Virus record (IMG/VR): IMGVR_UViG_3300000236_000001
Location: 1 to 26,877 of that record
DNA: 26,877 bases
Direction: 5' to 3' (one strand)
Origin: a virus
The notes beneath the pieces were generated by a model. That model saw only the letters and a list, made by a program, of their open reading frames with translations, made no database searches and was not told the DNA's origin. Within the stretch, counting starts at the first letter, position 1, and every line of letters starts with the position of its first letter. The position numbers and the translations under genes were made by a program. Positions 8,820-17,354 of this stretch are shown piece after piece.

Positions 8820-8848
8820 ATTATCGCATAAAGGTGGAAAATTTTCCA
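8820..8848 (-). promoter_or_regulatory. Candidate promoter of tail-tip gene built on palindrome
   Basis: On the minus strand TGGAAA (8848-8843, inside the palindrome) is followed after exactly 17 bp by GATAAT (8825-8820). The predicted start near 8813 leaves an 8-nt leader containing GGGGG before the ATG at 8805. The -35 is a poor match to sigma70, so an activator or repressor could act through the palindrome. The same spacing recurs at 15648-15676. Confidence 0.45.
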
Positions 8849-8850
8849 CC
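8833..8850. repeat. 18-bp perfect palindrome, intergenic copy A
   Basis: GGTGGAAAATTTTCCACC, flanked here by AAA and TTT so the symmetry extends to 24 bp. It lies in the 109-bp gap between the tape-measure and tail-tip genes. It is one member of a dispersed family (see 8895, 15661, 25481 and 25521). It is most likely a protein-binding site. Confidence 0.85.
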
Positions 8851-8894
8851 TTTTTCTGAATAAAAAGAATTAGACAAACTAGAGATTTTAGAGT

Positions 8895-8912
8895 GGTGGA
8901 AAATTTTCCACC
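8895..8912. repeat. 18-bp perfect palindrome, intergenic copy B
   Basis: A second exact GGTGGAAAATTTTCCACC, ending 2 bp from the tape-measure stop (8917-8915). On the minus strand it is followed by ACTCTAAAATCTC, close to the ACTCCAATATCTC that follows the copies near TerS. The repeat unit is therefore about 31 bp and includes a non-palindromic side. It has no good -10 at 17 bp (AATCTC). Confidence 0.85.
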
Positions 8913-8914
8913 TT

Positions 8915-11900
8915 TTACCCACTCATAGCATTCGAAGCGTTCAGTCTCTCCTGGAGCTGGTCGAGTATATAATCAACTGAAACAATCCTTCCGCCCTGAA
9001 CATCGGTGATAGCGTCGGACCCTATGTAAAAATTGAAGTACATATCCGGGGCCCGAACCGCCTCGGTGCTGCTGTTGGCCCCGGTTTCATTCTGCTGTAC
9101 TTCCTGAAGCACACTCATTCCGGTGGCTTCTACTTGTTCGATATTTATGGCTTGCAGCTCGGTTGTTCCAAACTGGGTAAACGCATTCTTTCCACCCTTT
9201 CCATCATATCTATTATCATCAGAGTCATCCCAGAACGTTACTTGTTTAGTCCAGAACTGCAATAAACCATATACGATGTTTTCAATTGAAATGCCAAGCA
9301 TGACTATAGTATCAAGGAGAAACTCCATTACCGGAAGTACGAAGTTGTATATTTCTATAAACATATAAAGCAGAGCCTCTACGGCAGGAAGGAGTGCCTG
9401 GAATATCGGAAGCATTATCTGGCCAAGGGTCTGGCCGAGGATGCCAAAGATTCCAAGCAGGGGAACAAGGGCCTGGTCAAGGGTGGGCTCTATGACGGCC
9501 AGCATTCTTCCAAGAATTACATTCATGCCATTCATGAGTGTCTGGAATGATTTTGACTTTGATAAAATAAACATGAAGAAGTTAATTACTTCACCCGTGA
9601 TACCCCCAAGGCCGGTTGTCGCCTTGTCTCCTGCTCCCACCTCGCCATCGCCATTCGTGTCGCTACGCGCCTTCTTCTCGAACAAGAAGCTTCCGATACC
9701 TTTCAGGCCATCGCCAATGAGTGATAAACCACTCATGAATAAATCGCCAATACCCTTACCGACCGTCTCCATGGATATTTTGCCATCAGGAACGGCGGTA
9801 TATGCTCCAAGCTTTTTATCGAATTTATAGTCTTTTGTACTTTTGGCCCAAGCCTGTACGTTGTCATTTGCTGTTTTTATCATTTTAGGTATTCCAACGA
9901 GGGATTCTCCAAGCTTCACCATGTCGCGCCAAAACTTGGTGCTACTTTTGCCAGCCTCTCCCCCAGACTCGGGTTTTTTAGCAAACAGATATTCAAGCAC
10001 CCTACCCAGCCCGTCAGAAACGCCGTCGCCAATCTCGTCCCCGGCCTTGAATGCGCCGCCAGACTCAAGCCATTTCTGGAACTGTATGCCGTCCATGGAG
10101 GATAGAAAGTTTTCGTATTTCTGTCTGTAGTACAGGGCGTCAATAAGGCCATTGGTCGATTCAATCGCGTCTTTGTTGTTATGCAATTCAGGTAAATTAC
10201 TCAGGTCTTTATGAAGCTGTGCAGCCTTTTGTGCCAACTGTCTTGCCGCACTTGCGTGTTCGCCTAATACCATGGCCTTCTCTTCGCCAAACGCATCCTT
10301 TGCCGATTTTGCCGCTTCCTCGAACACGTCAAAGGTTTTCTTCAAGCTTTCAAAGACGGCCTTGTCCCCCGGGCTGAGTAGGCCACCTTCGAGCAATGGC
10401 CTGAGCGTCTTGAACATTTCGGCGTCTATTTTTCCGGACATGCCAGAGACGAACATGGACAACGGAGACATTTGGTCCATACCCTTGCCGAGCGTCCCCC
10501 CTCTGACTGAAAACTCACCTGCTGAATAAAGAATTTCTGAGCGAGACATTGGCATGGATAAAAGCTTTTGCATTGCATCAATACTTCCTGCGGCAATACC
10601 CAGGGTTCCAGTGTTTATCCCCGTGCTGGGCGTCTCGAATTTAACCATTCCGAAAGCACTGGCAAACCGGTCCCCCGTCAGGCTTGGCAGCATATCGAGC
10701 AGCGCCTTGTTTACTCTCGCGGCGTCTTCGCCAGAAACGCTTCCTTTTAGCTTGGTAGCTGTAGAAGTAAACTCCGTGCCCTGCAATGATGGAAGCACTG
10801 AGAGTATCTCGTCTGTCGCTCGCCGCCTGTCATCACTGTCTATTGCTTGGAACTTGTTATATTCATCTGCTTTATTAAACTTCGATGGATCGACCGGTGG
10901 TTTCCCGAGAACACCAAATGCAGTGCTGATAGTTTTTTGTGAAGCAGCCCTTGCCTTGTCATATTCCTCCAGCTTCACGTCAATCCTCAGGCCGTTTAAT
11001 TCTTTTACTGCCTCTGCGAGATCAAGCGTGCCTTTAACGCCTGTTTTGACAAAGTTCTTTATCATCTCTTCGAGCTTTGCAGTTCTGTCTGAAGCAGTGG
11101 TTGTTGCTATCCCGGCGGCGGCAAGTTCTTTCGCATACAGCTTGGATTTAGCCGCGATTTCTTTGTATGCCCTGAGTTCATCATCCCATTCCTTCTGAAG
11201 GTTTGGTTCCGCCAGCACCTTATCGCCTGGCTTTTTTATTCCGGCGTCATTAAGAGTCGATTCATACCTTCCGGCGTATTCATTAAAAAAGTCAGCAAAG
11301 GCTTCTGTGGCTCCATTCACTGCCTTGTCCAGTTCGGTAGTACGCTTTCCTTCTCCAAGGGCTTTTTTTCTTGCGTTATTGCCAACTTCAACTACGGCCT
11401 TGTTGTATTTCTCTACCCAGTTCGACGGATCAACCACGTCAAGGGCATCTGCTACCATGTCAGCAACTATAGATGCCGCCTCGCTCTTCAAATCCTCCTT
11501 AAGTCTCGTTGCCTCGTCGTCTCTGAATGTTGCGGCTTTATCTGCGGCCAGCGGCATGGCACCACGAGCCGATACTGCAAGGTCGCTATACTGACTCTTT
11601 ATTTCATTAAGCTTCTCTTCCACGGCCTTCGCTATCTCGCCGGAGAGCGTGAATGATTCGGGAAGAGTATATGTCATCCCCCGCTGGTGTACTTCCCTGT
11701 CTTCACCTATTGGCTTCGTAAGTGCGCCTTTGGCGTTTTGTGGTAGTGCTGCCTTGAGAATGTCGCCCACGTTTTTCCCGTATTCACCACGGAGCCCTTT
11801 TGCCAATGCCTCGAAGTTTCTAACGCTATCCTTACCCCCTGAGAGCGCATTTATAAATAATGTTATCTGGGCAACATCTGCCTCTCTCTGGCTGGCGAAT

Positions 11901-14839
11901 GAATCCAAATCAGCCCTCAAAGCAGCCGCTCTATCTTCGCTTGCTTTTTCATACGCATCTATTTTCGCCTGAAGCTCAGCGGCAACTGCGGATGTCCTCG
12001 GGTTTATTGTGGTGTCCACCGCAACGGCAATGCGCTCCCTGGCTGCTTTCTCTGCATTCTTTTTTATCACGGTAACAATAGCTATAATGGCCCCAAGCGC
12101 AAGTATGCCAACAAGTATCGAGCCGAGCAGTGCCATGGACCCGCCGGCACCAATGGCTGTAGCGCTTCCTATATTCGGCATCGCTTCGGTTCCAGCCGAC
12201 ACAACAACCTTCCCGTCATACGCCACTTCCTTGAGTACGAGTTCCCCTGCGTTTTTTGCAAGCGGACTATTAGCCGCCAGCTTCATAGCCCTTCCCCTGG
12301 CCATATCAAGCGAGATGGTGGAGATAGCTCTTGAAGCAAGGGACAGCGCTCCGACAAGTCCAAACAAACCAGCGACGACCGTGCCTATAATGGCAACAGA
12401 CGAAAGCATGGTGGCACCAAACTCCCCGGAAGACACTATTACTTTAAGGAACCTGTTCTTCATGTCTACAAGCGCGGTCTGGAATGGGATGAATGCTTCG
12501 CCAATTTGCGATGTTGTCTGCTTGAGCCGCTCATTCGCAGCATTCAGTTGCACGGCATTTCTTGCATACCCCTCTGTTGCGGCGTCGAGCTGGACATTCA
12601 GTTCGCCAAGAAAGGTGTTTGTAGTAGTGAAATTCTTGAAAAGCTCCATGGCATTCTCAAGGCCAAAGATTGCTTCCTGTGCTTGCGAGCGCCCCGTGAG
12701 TCCCTTGAAGCTACCCTGAGTGCCCAGCACTTCGTCAACGTAAACTTCGAGAGCTTTGACCGCCTCTGCTACCCCGCCGGATTTATCTATGAAGTCTTTT
12801 CCGTTTGCGTATCCTTTCTTCTGGTAGAACTCTGACATCTTCGCGTTTGGAGAAAGAATGGATACGAAAAATTGCTTCAGCTTGTTCGCGGCCTCGGAGG
12901 TGTTTCCGACAACACCAGCGGCGGCGGCGATAGAGGCATACAGTTCCTCGATGGATATTCCCAGGTTCTTCGCAGTAGGGGCCATTGTCTGCATGGCATC
13001 GCCAAGCTCTGAAAGTTCCAGGGTTCCAACCTGGGCTGCGGCGGCGGACAGGTTGCCTATGCGGATCATGGCCGCCTCAAAGGCATCCTCGTTCTTGCTG
13101 CCAGCAAGGTTGCCGTAGTATGTCTTTGCTACCGCAACCATTCCTTCCATGTTCTTCGCGGCCCCGCCAAATCCTACAGCGGCCATCTTCGCAGACGTTG
13201 TGACTATCTTCATCTTGTCAGCAACTTCAGGGAAGGCCGAGGCGGCATCATAAAGGACGGATGCCAATTCCTCGTACGCCACGCCATATTTCCCGGAGAG
13301 CTTGTACAGCTCTTCGCTGTAGTGGGCGACCTCCGCCGTCGATGACGCCCTAGGCTGACCAGAGACTATCGGCTGAACCTTTCCGATGGATTCCATCCTG
13401 CTTGCAGCCTGGGCGACCGTTGCTTTTATGCGGTCATTCATCATTCTGGTGTAATTGCTCAGCATGTACGAAATCGTGATGAGCCTATAGCCAACAGCGT
13501 CAACGCCCTTCATCAATTCATCGCCAAACCTGGACTGGCTTTTCTCGATGTTTCTCGATATTCCATGGAACTTGCTTGTGATTCCGCTGAACAGCCTGGC
13601 CGCAAGTCCTGTCGCCTTTTTTACTTCGGGGTCGTCGTATGGAACCGTAATGGGCGCATTCGCATCCACGCTGGTCATCTGCCCTTTCAGAGCATTCGTA
13701 CCCAGGCTTCTGAACTGGTTGTTCATTTTGGTTCTGACTTCTTTGTTCAACTGATTCTGCAATTTTTGGATGTCACGAATTGAGCTGGCAAGAATGCTCC
13801 GTTGCTCTTTTGCGCTTTTTGAAAAAAAGTCTTCTGGTAGTTTTATATCCTCGATGCCGGGGAATGATTTTTGCCATTGCTTGATTGTTGATTCAGACCC
13901 CTCAGACAGCACTGCCGCATATCCACGAATGAGCTTGTTCGACTCGTCGTAGAACATTTCCTTGCGCATCGCACCGGTTGCTGCTTTCCCGGTAAATCTT
14001 TTCATCTGACCGGATTCATCCTTCAACCACGTGGACGTGTATCCGTGCAGGTTCTCAACCATTTCTTTTCCGAGCGCCTGCAGGTTCTTGGCGAGCATCG
14101 TGTTGTTTGGCTTGACGCCTTCAAGGGCGCGCGCGATCTGGTCTTTCAGTCCTTTCGGAACAACATCAAGGCCCTCGTACGTCTTGGCCATAAGACTGGT
14201 AAAACCTTCGAGCTGAGTCCTGAACTTATCCGTTGCCATTCGTTGCCAGCTATTTTTGTTTCCAGTGTCTCCGCCGAGAGTGCCGAGCATCCTCTTCAGG
14301 TCGCTATATTCGTTGTCGCTGGTAAACGTATTGATTATTGCTCTGTCTATTTTGGTCAACGCCCTCATGGAGGCGGCGGCGTTTTCCTTGGAACTCATTG
14401 TTCCGGTGCCCTTCACCTGTGCGGCCATCGACGACGCCATTGCTGCCAGATTCTTGAACTGCTGGGTGACAAACTCGTAGTTCTTTCCAACACCCATAGC
14501 CATGTCAATCGAGCCTATCGCCCTCTTGAGCGGATCGGTCTGATTGGACTGGATTTTCTTCATTACGCTCTGGCCGTAGAGCTCCTGCGCCTGAGCCGGG
14601 GCCTTTGCGGGCTTTGCGGACTTGTCCATGACCTGAGCCAGGCGCTCGAGGGCCTGAGTCATAAGGTTGATGTTGTCACCGAATGTTTTTGATATAGTGC
14701 CGAGCGAGGCGTTTGTGTTTCTTGCCAGGGTTTCGAATTGGGAAGATGCGCCGGTGACAAACTTTGACAAATCCTGCATCGCGGAAGATGTGTCTGTGTT
14801 CATCTTCAGCAAGATGTCTATTGTTGACTGTTTGCTCAC
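8915..14839 (-). CDS. Tail tape measure protein (TP901-type core)
   Basis: A 1974-aa protein starting at GTG 14839, overlapping the chaperone stop by 4 nt, with GGGAGG 5 nt upstream. The N-terminal ~500 residues are helical and charged with a Pro/Ala linker (KPAKAPAQAQ). Residues ~500-725 (YEELASVLYDAASAFPEV to RSQAQEAIFGL) match the TP901/PhageMin_Tail core of tape measures. Hydrophobic segments occur near 810-835, near 900-923, and in a long cluster at 1786-1870, as expected for a protein ejected into the host envelope. It sets tail length during assembly and leaves with the DNA. At roughly 0.15 nm per residue a tail near 300 nm would be expected. No lysozyme or peptidase domain was recognised in it. 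Confidence 0.95.
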   Translation of the reverse strand: MSKQSTIDILLKMNTDTSSAMQDLSKFVTGASSQFETLARNTNASLGTISKTFGDNINLMTQALERLAQVMDKSAKPAKAPAQAQELYGQSVMKKIQSNQTDPLKRAIGSIDMAMGVGKNYEFVTQQFKNLAAMASSMAAQVKGTGTMSSKENAAASMRALTKIDRAIINTFTSDNEYSDLKRMLGTLGGDTGNKNSWQRMATDKFRTQLEGFTSLMAKTYEGLDVVPKGLKDQIARALEGVKPNNTMLAKNLQALGKEMVENLHGYTSTWLKDESGQMKRFTGKAATGAMRKEMFYDESNKLIRGYAAVLSEGSESTIKQWQKSFPGIEDIKLPEDFFSKSAKEQRSILASSIRDIQKLQNQLNKEVRTKMNNQFRSLGTNALKGQMTSVDANAPITVPYDDPEVKKATGLAARLFSGITSKFHGISRNIEKSQSRFGDELMKGVDAVGYRLITISYMLSNYTRMMNDRIKATVAQAASRMESIGKVQPIVSGQPRASSTAEVAHYSEELYKLSGKYGVAYEELASVLYDAASAFPEVADKMKIVTTSAKMAAVGFGGAAKNMEGMVAVAKTYYGNLAGSKNEDAFEAAMIRIGNLSAAAAQVGTLELSELGDAMQTMAPTAKNLGISIEELYASIAAAAGVVGNTSEAANKLKQFFVSILSPNAKMSEFYQKKGYANGKDFIDKSGGVAEAVKALEVYVDEVLGTQGSFKGLTGRSQAQEAIFGLENAMELFKNFTTTNTFLGELNVQLDAATEGYARNAVQLNAANERLKQTTSQIGEAFIPFQTALVDMKNRFLKVIVSSGEFGATMLSSVAIIGTVVAGLFGLVGALSLASRAISTISLDMARGRAMKLAANSPLAKNAGELVLKEVAYDGKVVVSAGTEAMPNIGSATAIGAGGSMALLGSILVGILALGAIIAIVTVIKKNAEKAARERIAVAVDTTINPRTSAVAAELQAKIDAYEKASEDRAAALRADLDSFASQREADVAQITLFINALSGGKDSVRNFEALAKGLRGEYGKNVGDILKAALPQNAKGALTKPIGEDREVHQRGMTYTLPESFTLSGEIAKAVEEKLNEIKSQYSDLAVSARGAMPLAADKAATFRDDEATRLKEDLKSEAASIVADMVADALDVVDPSNWVEKYNKAVVEVGNNARKKALGEGKRTTELDKAVNGATEAFADFFNEYAGRYESTLNDAGIKKPGDKVLAEPNLQKEWDDELRAYKEIAAKSKLYAKELAAAGIATTTASDRTAKLEEMIKNFVKTGVKGTLDLAEAVKELNGLRIDVKLEEYDKARAASQKTISTAFGVLGKPPVDPSKFNKADEYNKFQAIDSDDRRRATDEILSVLPSLQGTEFTSTATKLKGSVSGEDAARVNKALLDMLPSLTGDRFASAFGMVKFETPSTGINTGTLGIAAGSIDAMQKLLSMPMSRSEILYSAGEFSVRGGTLGKGMDQMSPLSMFVSGMSGKIDAEMFKTLRPLLEGGLLSPGDKAVFESLKKTFDVFEEAAKSAKDAFGEEKAMVLGEHASAARQLAQKAAQLHKDLSNLPELHNNKDAIESTNGLIDALYYRQKYENFLSSMDGIQFQKWLESGGAFKAGDEIGDGVSDGLGRVLEYLFAKKPESGGEAGKSSTKFWRDMVKLGESLVGIPKMIKTANDNVQAWAKSTKDYKFDKKLGAYTAVPDGKISMETVGKGIGDLFMSGLSLIGDGLKGIGSFLFEKKARSDTNGDGEVGAGDKATTGLGGITGEVINFFMFILSKSKSFQTLMNGMNVILGRMLAVIEPTLDQALVPLLGIFGILGQTLGQIMLPIFQALLPAVEALLYMFIEIYNFVLPVMEFLLDTIVMLGISIENIVYGLLQFWTKQVTFWDDSDDNRYDGKGGKNAFTQFGTTELQAINIEQVEATGMSVLQEVQQNETGANSSTEAVRAPDMYFNFYIGSDAITDVQGGRIVSVDYILDQLQERLNASNAMSG

Positions 14840-15135
14840 CGTCGCCTCCCTGGTTTTCTGTAAGAATCCATCTTCTCTTTTATGAATGCCATAAAAACCA
14901 TCTGCAGCACTTCCATTGCCTTTGCGGAGCGTACTGGCAACGGCCTGAACGGGTCAATGTTCAGGCTACCGTTTTCACGATTTACTGCAAGAAGAAACCG
15001 GGAGATGACGCCATACCATTTCCCGGCCTCAGCCTTGAATCTTTCAGGGACCCTCCCTCCAGAGAGTATAATCCTGGCTATTCTTTCGAGGCTTTTGCGC
15101 TCCTCCTCTGAAAATTTACCATGTTCGACATCCAT
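14836..15135 (-). CDS. Tail assembly chaperone, -1 frame extension (T-like part)
   Basis: A 99-codon frame overlapping the end of the upstream chaperone gene by 58 nt in the -1 frame. Its first codon, ATG 15135, directly follows an in-frame TGA and has no ribosome site, so independent starting is unlikely. The first 8 codons lie upstream of a slippery heptamer at 15117-15111. Translation through the slip would join residues 1-171 of the upstream frame to the last 91 codons here (from SEEERKSLERIARIILSGG), giving about 262 aa. This is the G/GT arrangement of lambda-like tail chaperones, which bind the tape measure and recruit tube subunits. The stop overlaps the tape-measure GTG by 4 nt. Confidence 0.8.
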   Translation of the reverse strand: MDVEHGKFSEEERKSLERIARIILSGGRVPERFKAEAGKWYGVISRFLLAVNRENGSLNIDPFRPLPVRSAKAMEVLQMVFMAFIKEKMDSYRKPGRRR

Positions 15136-15623
15136 TCAGACGTGAGATACGCCATGGCGGTGGTTGACTGCATATAGATGTCACGGACCTTCTCTACCGG
15201 CGCTTGCTTCCCGTCTACGGTGAAGGAAGAGCCAACGATGCAGTTTGCGACAAGATCCATGAGTTCTCTTTCTCTTGCCCGCTGTTTTACTACGGCCTTT
15301 TCTGCTCTTTCGACCTGCTGCTCCGGTGGCAACTTGGCAAGTATTTCGCCGGCAACCTCGTCGCCCTGCAGAAGCACGGCCTCGCTGGTCGTGGGCTCCC
15401 GCATGAAGACGTACTCTTCGTGCGAGCGGCCTTCCAGCCATTCCGCGTACGCCTTCTGCAGCTTCTCCCGAAGGGCGTCGCGCTCTTCGTCGGTTGGCTG
15501 CTTCTTCAGCTTCGCCACTTCCTCGTCAAAATACTGGTCGAAGGTTTTCTCCATGGCGGCGAAAATCTGTCCGGTGAAGATTTTCCTCGAAAAAAGCCCG
15601 ATCTCCCTGTCTTTCAGTTCCAT
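15078..15623 (-). CDS. Tail assembly chaperone, zero-frame product (G-like)
   Basis: A 181-aa protein starting at ATG 15623, with GGAGG 5 nt upstream. The sequence is almost all helix-forming and charged (MELKDREIGLFSRKIF, KKQPTDEERDALREKLQKAY), with a Glu/Lys/Arg-rich middle and no membrane segment. Its place between tail tube and tape measure, and the overlapping -1 frame that continues for 91 codons past a slippery site, identify it as the short tail assembly chaperone. The short form ends at TAG 15080-15078 after residue 181. Similarity between chaperones is usually low, so the call rests on position and frameshift structure. It follows a 108-bp gap with a palindrome-linked promoter candidate. 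Confidence 0.85.
   Translation of the reverse strand: MELKDREIGLFSRKIFTGQIFAAMEKTFDQYFDEEVAKLKKQPTDEERDALREKLQKAYAEWLEGRSHEEYVFMREPTTSEAVLLQGDEVAGEILAKLPPEQQVERAEKAVVKQRARERELMDLVANCIVGSSFTVDGKQAPVEKVRDIYMQSTTAMAYLTSEWMSNMVNFQRRSAKASKE
15111..15117 (-). other. Programmed -1 ribosomal frameshift site A AAT TTT
   Basis: On the minus strand the heptamer AAATTTT lies in register X XXY YYZ with the 15623 frame: AAT is codon 170 and TTT codon 171. Slipping back one base enters the downstream open frame 10 codons before the zero-frame stop. The heptamer obeys the canonical -1 rule, and the location is where tail-chaperone frameshifts occur. Confidence 0.8.
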
Positions 15624-15647
15624 CGTGTCCTCCGTGTTCTATCAATC

Positions 15648-15676
15648 CTTATACAAGAATTGTGGAAAATTTTCCA
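15648..15676 (-). promoter_or_regulatory. Candidate promoter of chaperone/tape-measure genes built on palindrome
   Basis: On the minus strand TGGAAA (15676-15671) is followed after 17 bp by TATAAG (15653-15648). The predicted start near 15641 gives an 18-nt leader holding GGAGG before ATG 15623. It has the same geometry as the element at 8820-8848. Confidence 0.45.
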
Positions 15677-15703
15677 CCTTTTTGTGGTGGAAAACTTTCC
15701 GCA
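15661..15703. repeat. Palindrome copies C (17/18) and D (degenerate)
   Basis: Copy C, TGTGGAAAATTTTCCACC at 15661-15678, differs from the consensus in one outer base. Copy D, GGTGGAAAACTTTCCGCA at 15686-15703, differs at three positions. Both lie in the gap between tail tube and chaperone. Confidence 0.75.
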
Positions 15704-15705
15704 AC

Positions 15706-15727
15706 TGGGGAGGGTTGCCCCTCCCCA
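15706..15727 (-). other. GC-rich hairpin with GCAA tetraloop after tail-tube gene
   Basis: Minus-strand RNA can form a perfect 9-bp stem (TGGGGAGGG with CCCTCCCCA) closed by GCAA, a GNRA loop, starting 4 nt after the tail-tube stop. No T-tract follows, so it is not a standard terminator. A 3' mRNA-stabilising or attenuating hairpin after an abundant structural gene is plausible. Confidence 0.55.
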
Positions 15728-15731
15728 TTGA

Positions 15732-17354
15732 TTATGCGCTATATCCGTCGTCGCGGGGCAATGCAGAGTATGTCGCCGTAGAAGCCTTGACAGCAACGTC
15801 ATCGTACACACTGATCTCGATAGCCTTGTGGACGCCGGGCGTTTCAGCGAGTGTGAACTTCGGAGAAACGGTAGGCTCGTCCGGGCCAGAGATGTTGGCA
15901 CCACCCTCGGTGTAGTACGCCTTCTGGATGTCAACGATGATCTTGTAAGGAAGGCCACTGGAGTCGGCGCTCGTAACCTGTTCTCCGAGCGGGCCATCGG
16001 CAATCTTGGTGATGAACTCAAGCCGGATCTTCATTGGAACACCGGCCATCATGCGGTCGCGTCTCAACTTCGAGAAGCGGCTGGTGAAGCGGCTGCTCAG
16101 GTCAAGTGAGAACGACCGGCTTGTCGGATTCACTTCTGACGAGAACATTGACCCGTTCATGCCGAACACGGCTTCGCCGATCTTGTTGTCGCCCGAAAGG
16201 GTGAACTCCGTCACTTCGTCGTACTGCTCTTCCGAGATCGACCACTCGGCTGAGTTGAGGGTGCCCGTTGCGGTGAAGATGCTCTGGAGCTTGTCTGCGC
16301 CGACAGGGGTGTCCATGAAGGTCAGGATCGTCGCCGTCCTCGAGCTGATGGTAGAGGTGTACTTGTAAACCCTCGTTACACCCTCCGGGTCAACAGCGCG
16401 GACGTACAACTCATGGCCTGCGGCACCAGTTACGTCAGTGGGAACGTCAACAACGGTGTCGCCATTGGTTCCTGTATAGGTCGTACTGCCAGCTCCGGTG
16501 GGAAGCGCGTCGTACGGAGTAATCATGCCGTCCATGTACAGGTAACCATGTACGAAGCGGAAGTACTCCATGGCCGATATCGGGATGGATGGGTTCATTT
16601 CCCATTCCATGATGTTACACGTGTAACCGTTGTAAGCATCATCGACAGCCGAAGGCGAGCCGCCGCCATACAGCGTCGCGTCGAGCAGTATCTCATTCGA
16701 TGCAAGTGTCGTGTCTGTGATTTTTGCATACACAACAGCCCCGCATCCACTCTCTACGAGCTTTGCCACCTTGCCATTGAACTCGTCGTTTGCGGTTATG
16801 ACGCCAGCAGGGAGTGTCAGTACTCTGGTTCCGCCAACATAGTCAATGACGACGCCATGGGCGATCACGTCCTGAATGTTCTCCTTGAAAGCCGGCCCAT
16901 CACTCTCGAACATGATGTAGTCTTCGGCTTTTCCAGAGAGCTTCCAGGTCCCTATCTTGTAGTTCAGATACAAGGCCCGCTCGAGAAGGCGGTCAATCTC
17001 GACGGTTGCCGACGGGAGGTTCGCGCATTCTCCGGCACCCATCGGGGTGAAACGGTGCTTCTGCTGGACGCCAGAGGCGGTAGGGTCGTCTTCTGCGCCG
17101 AGGGCCATGTAGAACAGCAACTTCGCTACGTCGGGGGTAACGTAGGAAGAAAAGCTGCCATCAGCCTTGAATGACATGATTGCCATGCTGGTGTCGCCGG
17201 ACGCGCCAACAAGCGCTTCCGAGCCCTTGTAATTCGGTGTGCCCTTGAACCCTTCCTGGGTAAAAGGCAGTCTGACGCGAGGGCTGCTCGCTGTTCTCCA
17301 GGAACTCGTGAGGCCAATCTGGAACCTCGAATCCTGACCTGATATGATACTCAT
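15732..17354 (-). CDS. Major tail (tube) protein
   Basis: A 540-aa protein starting at ATG 17354 in a 4-nt ATGA overlap with the terminator gene. The beginning (MSIISGQDSRFQIGLTSSW, then GASGDTSMAIMSFKADGSF) resembles the Phage_tube_2 type of siphovirus tube proteins, with alternating beta strands throughout. Residues ~290-360 (TVVDVPTDVTGAAGHELYV) are a Thr/Val-rich segment that may be an inserted Ig-like domain. At 540 aa it is longer than the usual 200-300-aa tube proteins but fits the larger class. Position between tail terminator and tail chaperone supports the call. It should polymerise into the tube around the tape measure. No sheath gene is seen, consistent with a non-contractile tail. 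Confidence 0.75.
   Translation of the reverse strand: MSIISGQDSRFQIGLTSSWRTASSPRVRLPFTQEGFKGTPNYKGSEALVGASGDTSMAIMSFKADGSFSSYVTPDVAKLLFYMALGAEDDPTASGVQQKHRFTPMGAGECANLPSATVEIDRLLERALYLNYKIGTWKLSGKAEDYIMFESDGPAFKENIQDVIAHGVVIDYVGGTRVLTLPAGVITANDEFNGKVAKLVESGCGAVVYAKITDTTLASNEILLDATLYGGGSPSAVDDAYNGYTCNIMEWEMNPSIPISAMEYFRFVHGYLYMDGMITPYDALPTGAGSTTYTGTNGDTVVDVPTDVTGAAGHELYVRAVDPEGVTRVYKYTSTISSRTATILTFMDTPVGADKLQSIFTATGTLNSAEWSISEEQYDEVTEFTLSGDNKIGEAVFGMNGSMFSSEVNPTSRSFSLDLSSRFTSRFSKLRRDRMMAGVPMKIRLEFITKIADGPLGEQVTSADSSGLPYKIIVDIQKAYYTEGGANISGPDEPTVSPKFTLAETPGVHKAIEISVYDDVAVKASTATYSALPRDDGYSA

Noticed and set aside
15124-15135. Independent translation start for the -1 chaperone frame at 15135
   Set aside because: No ribosome site, directly after in-frame TGA, and a canonical in-register slippery heptamer explains expression better.
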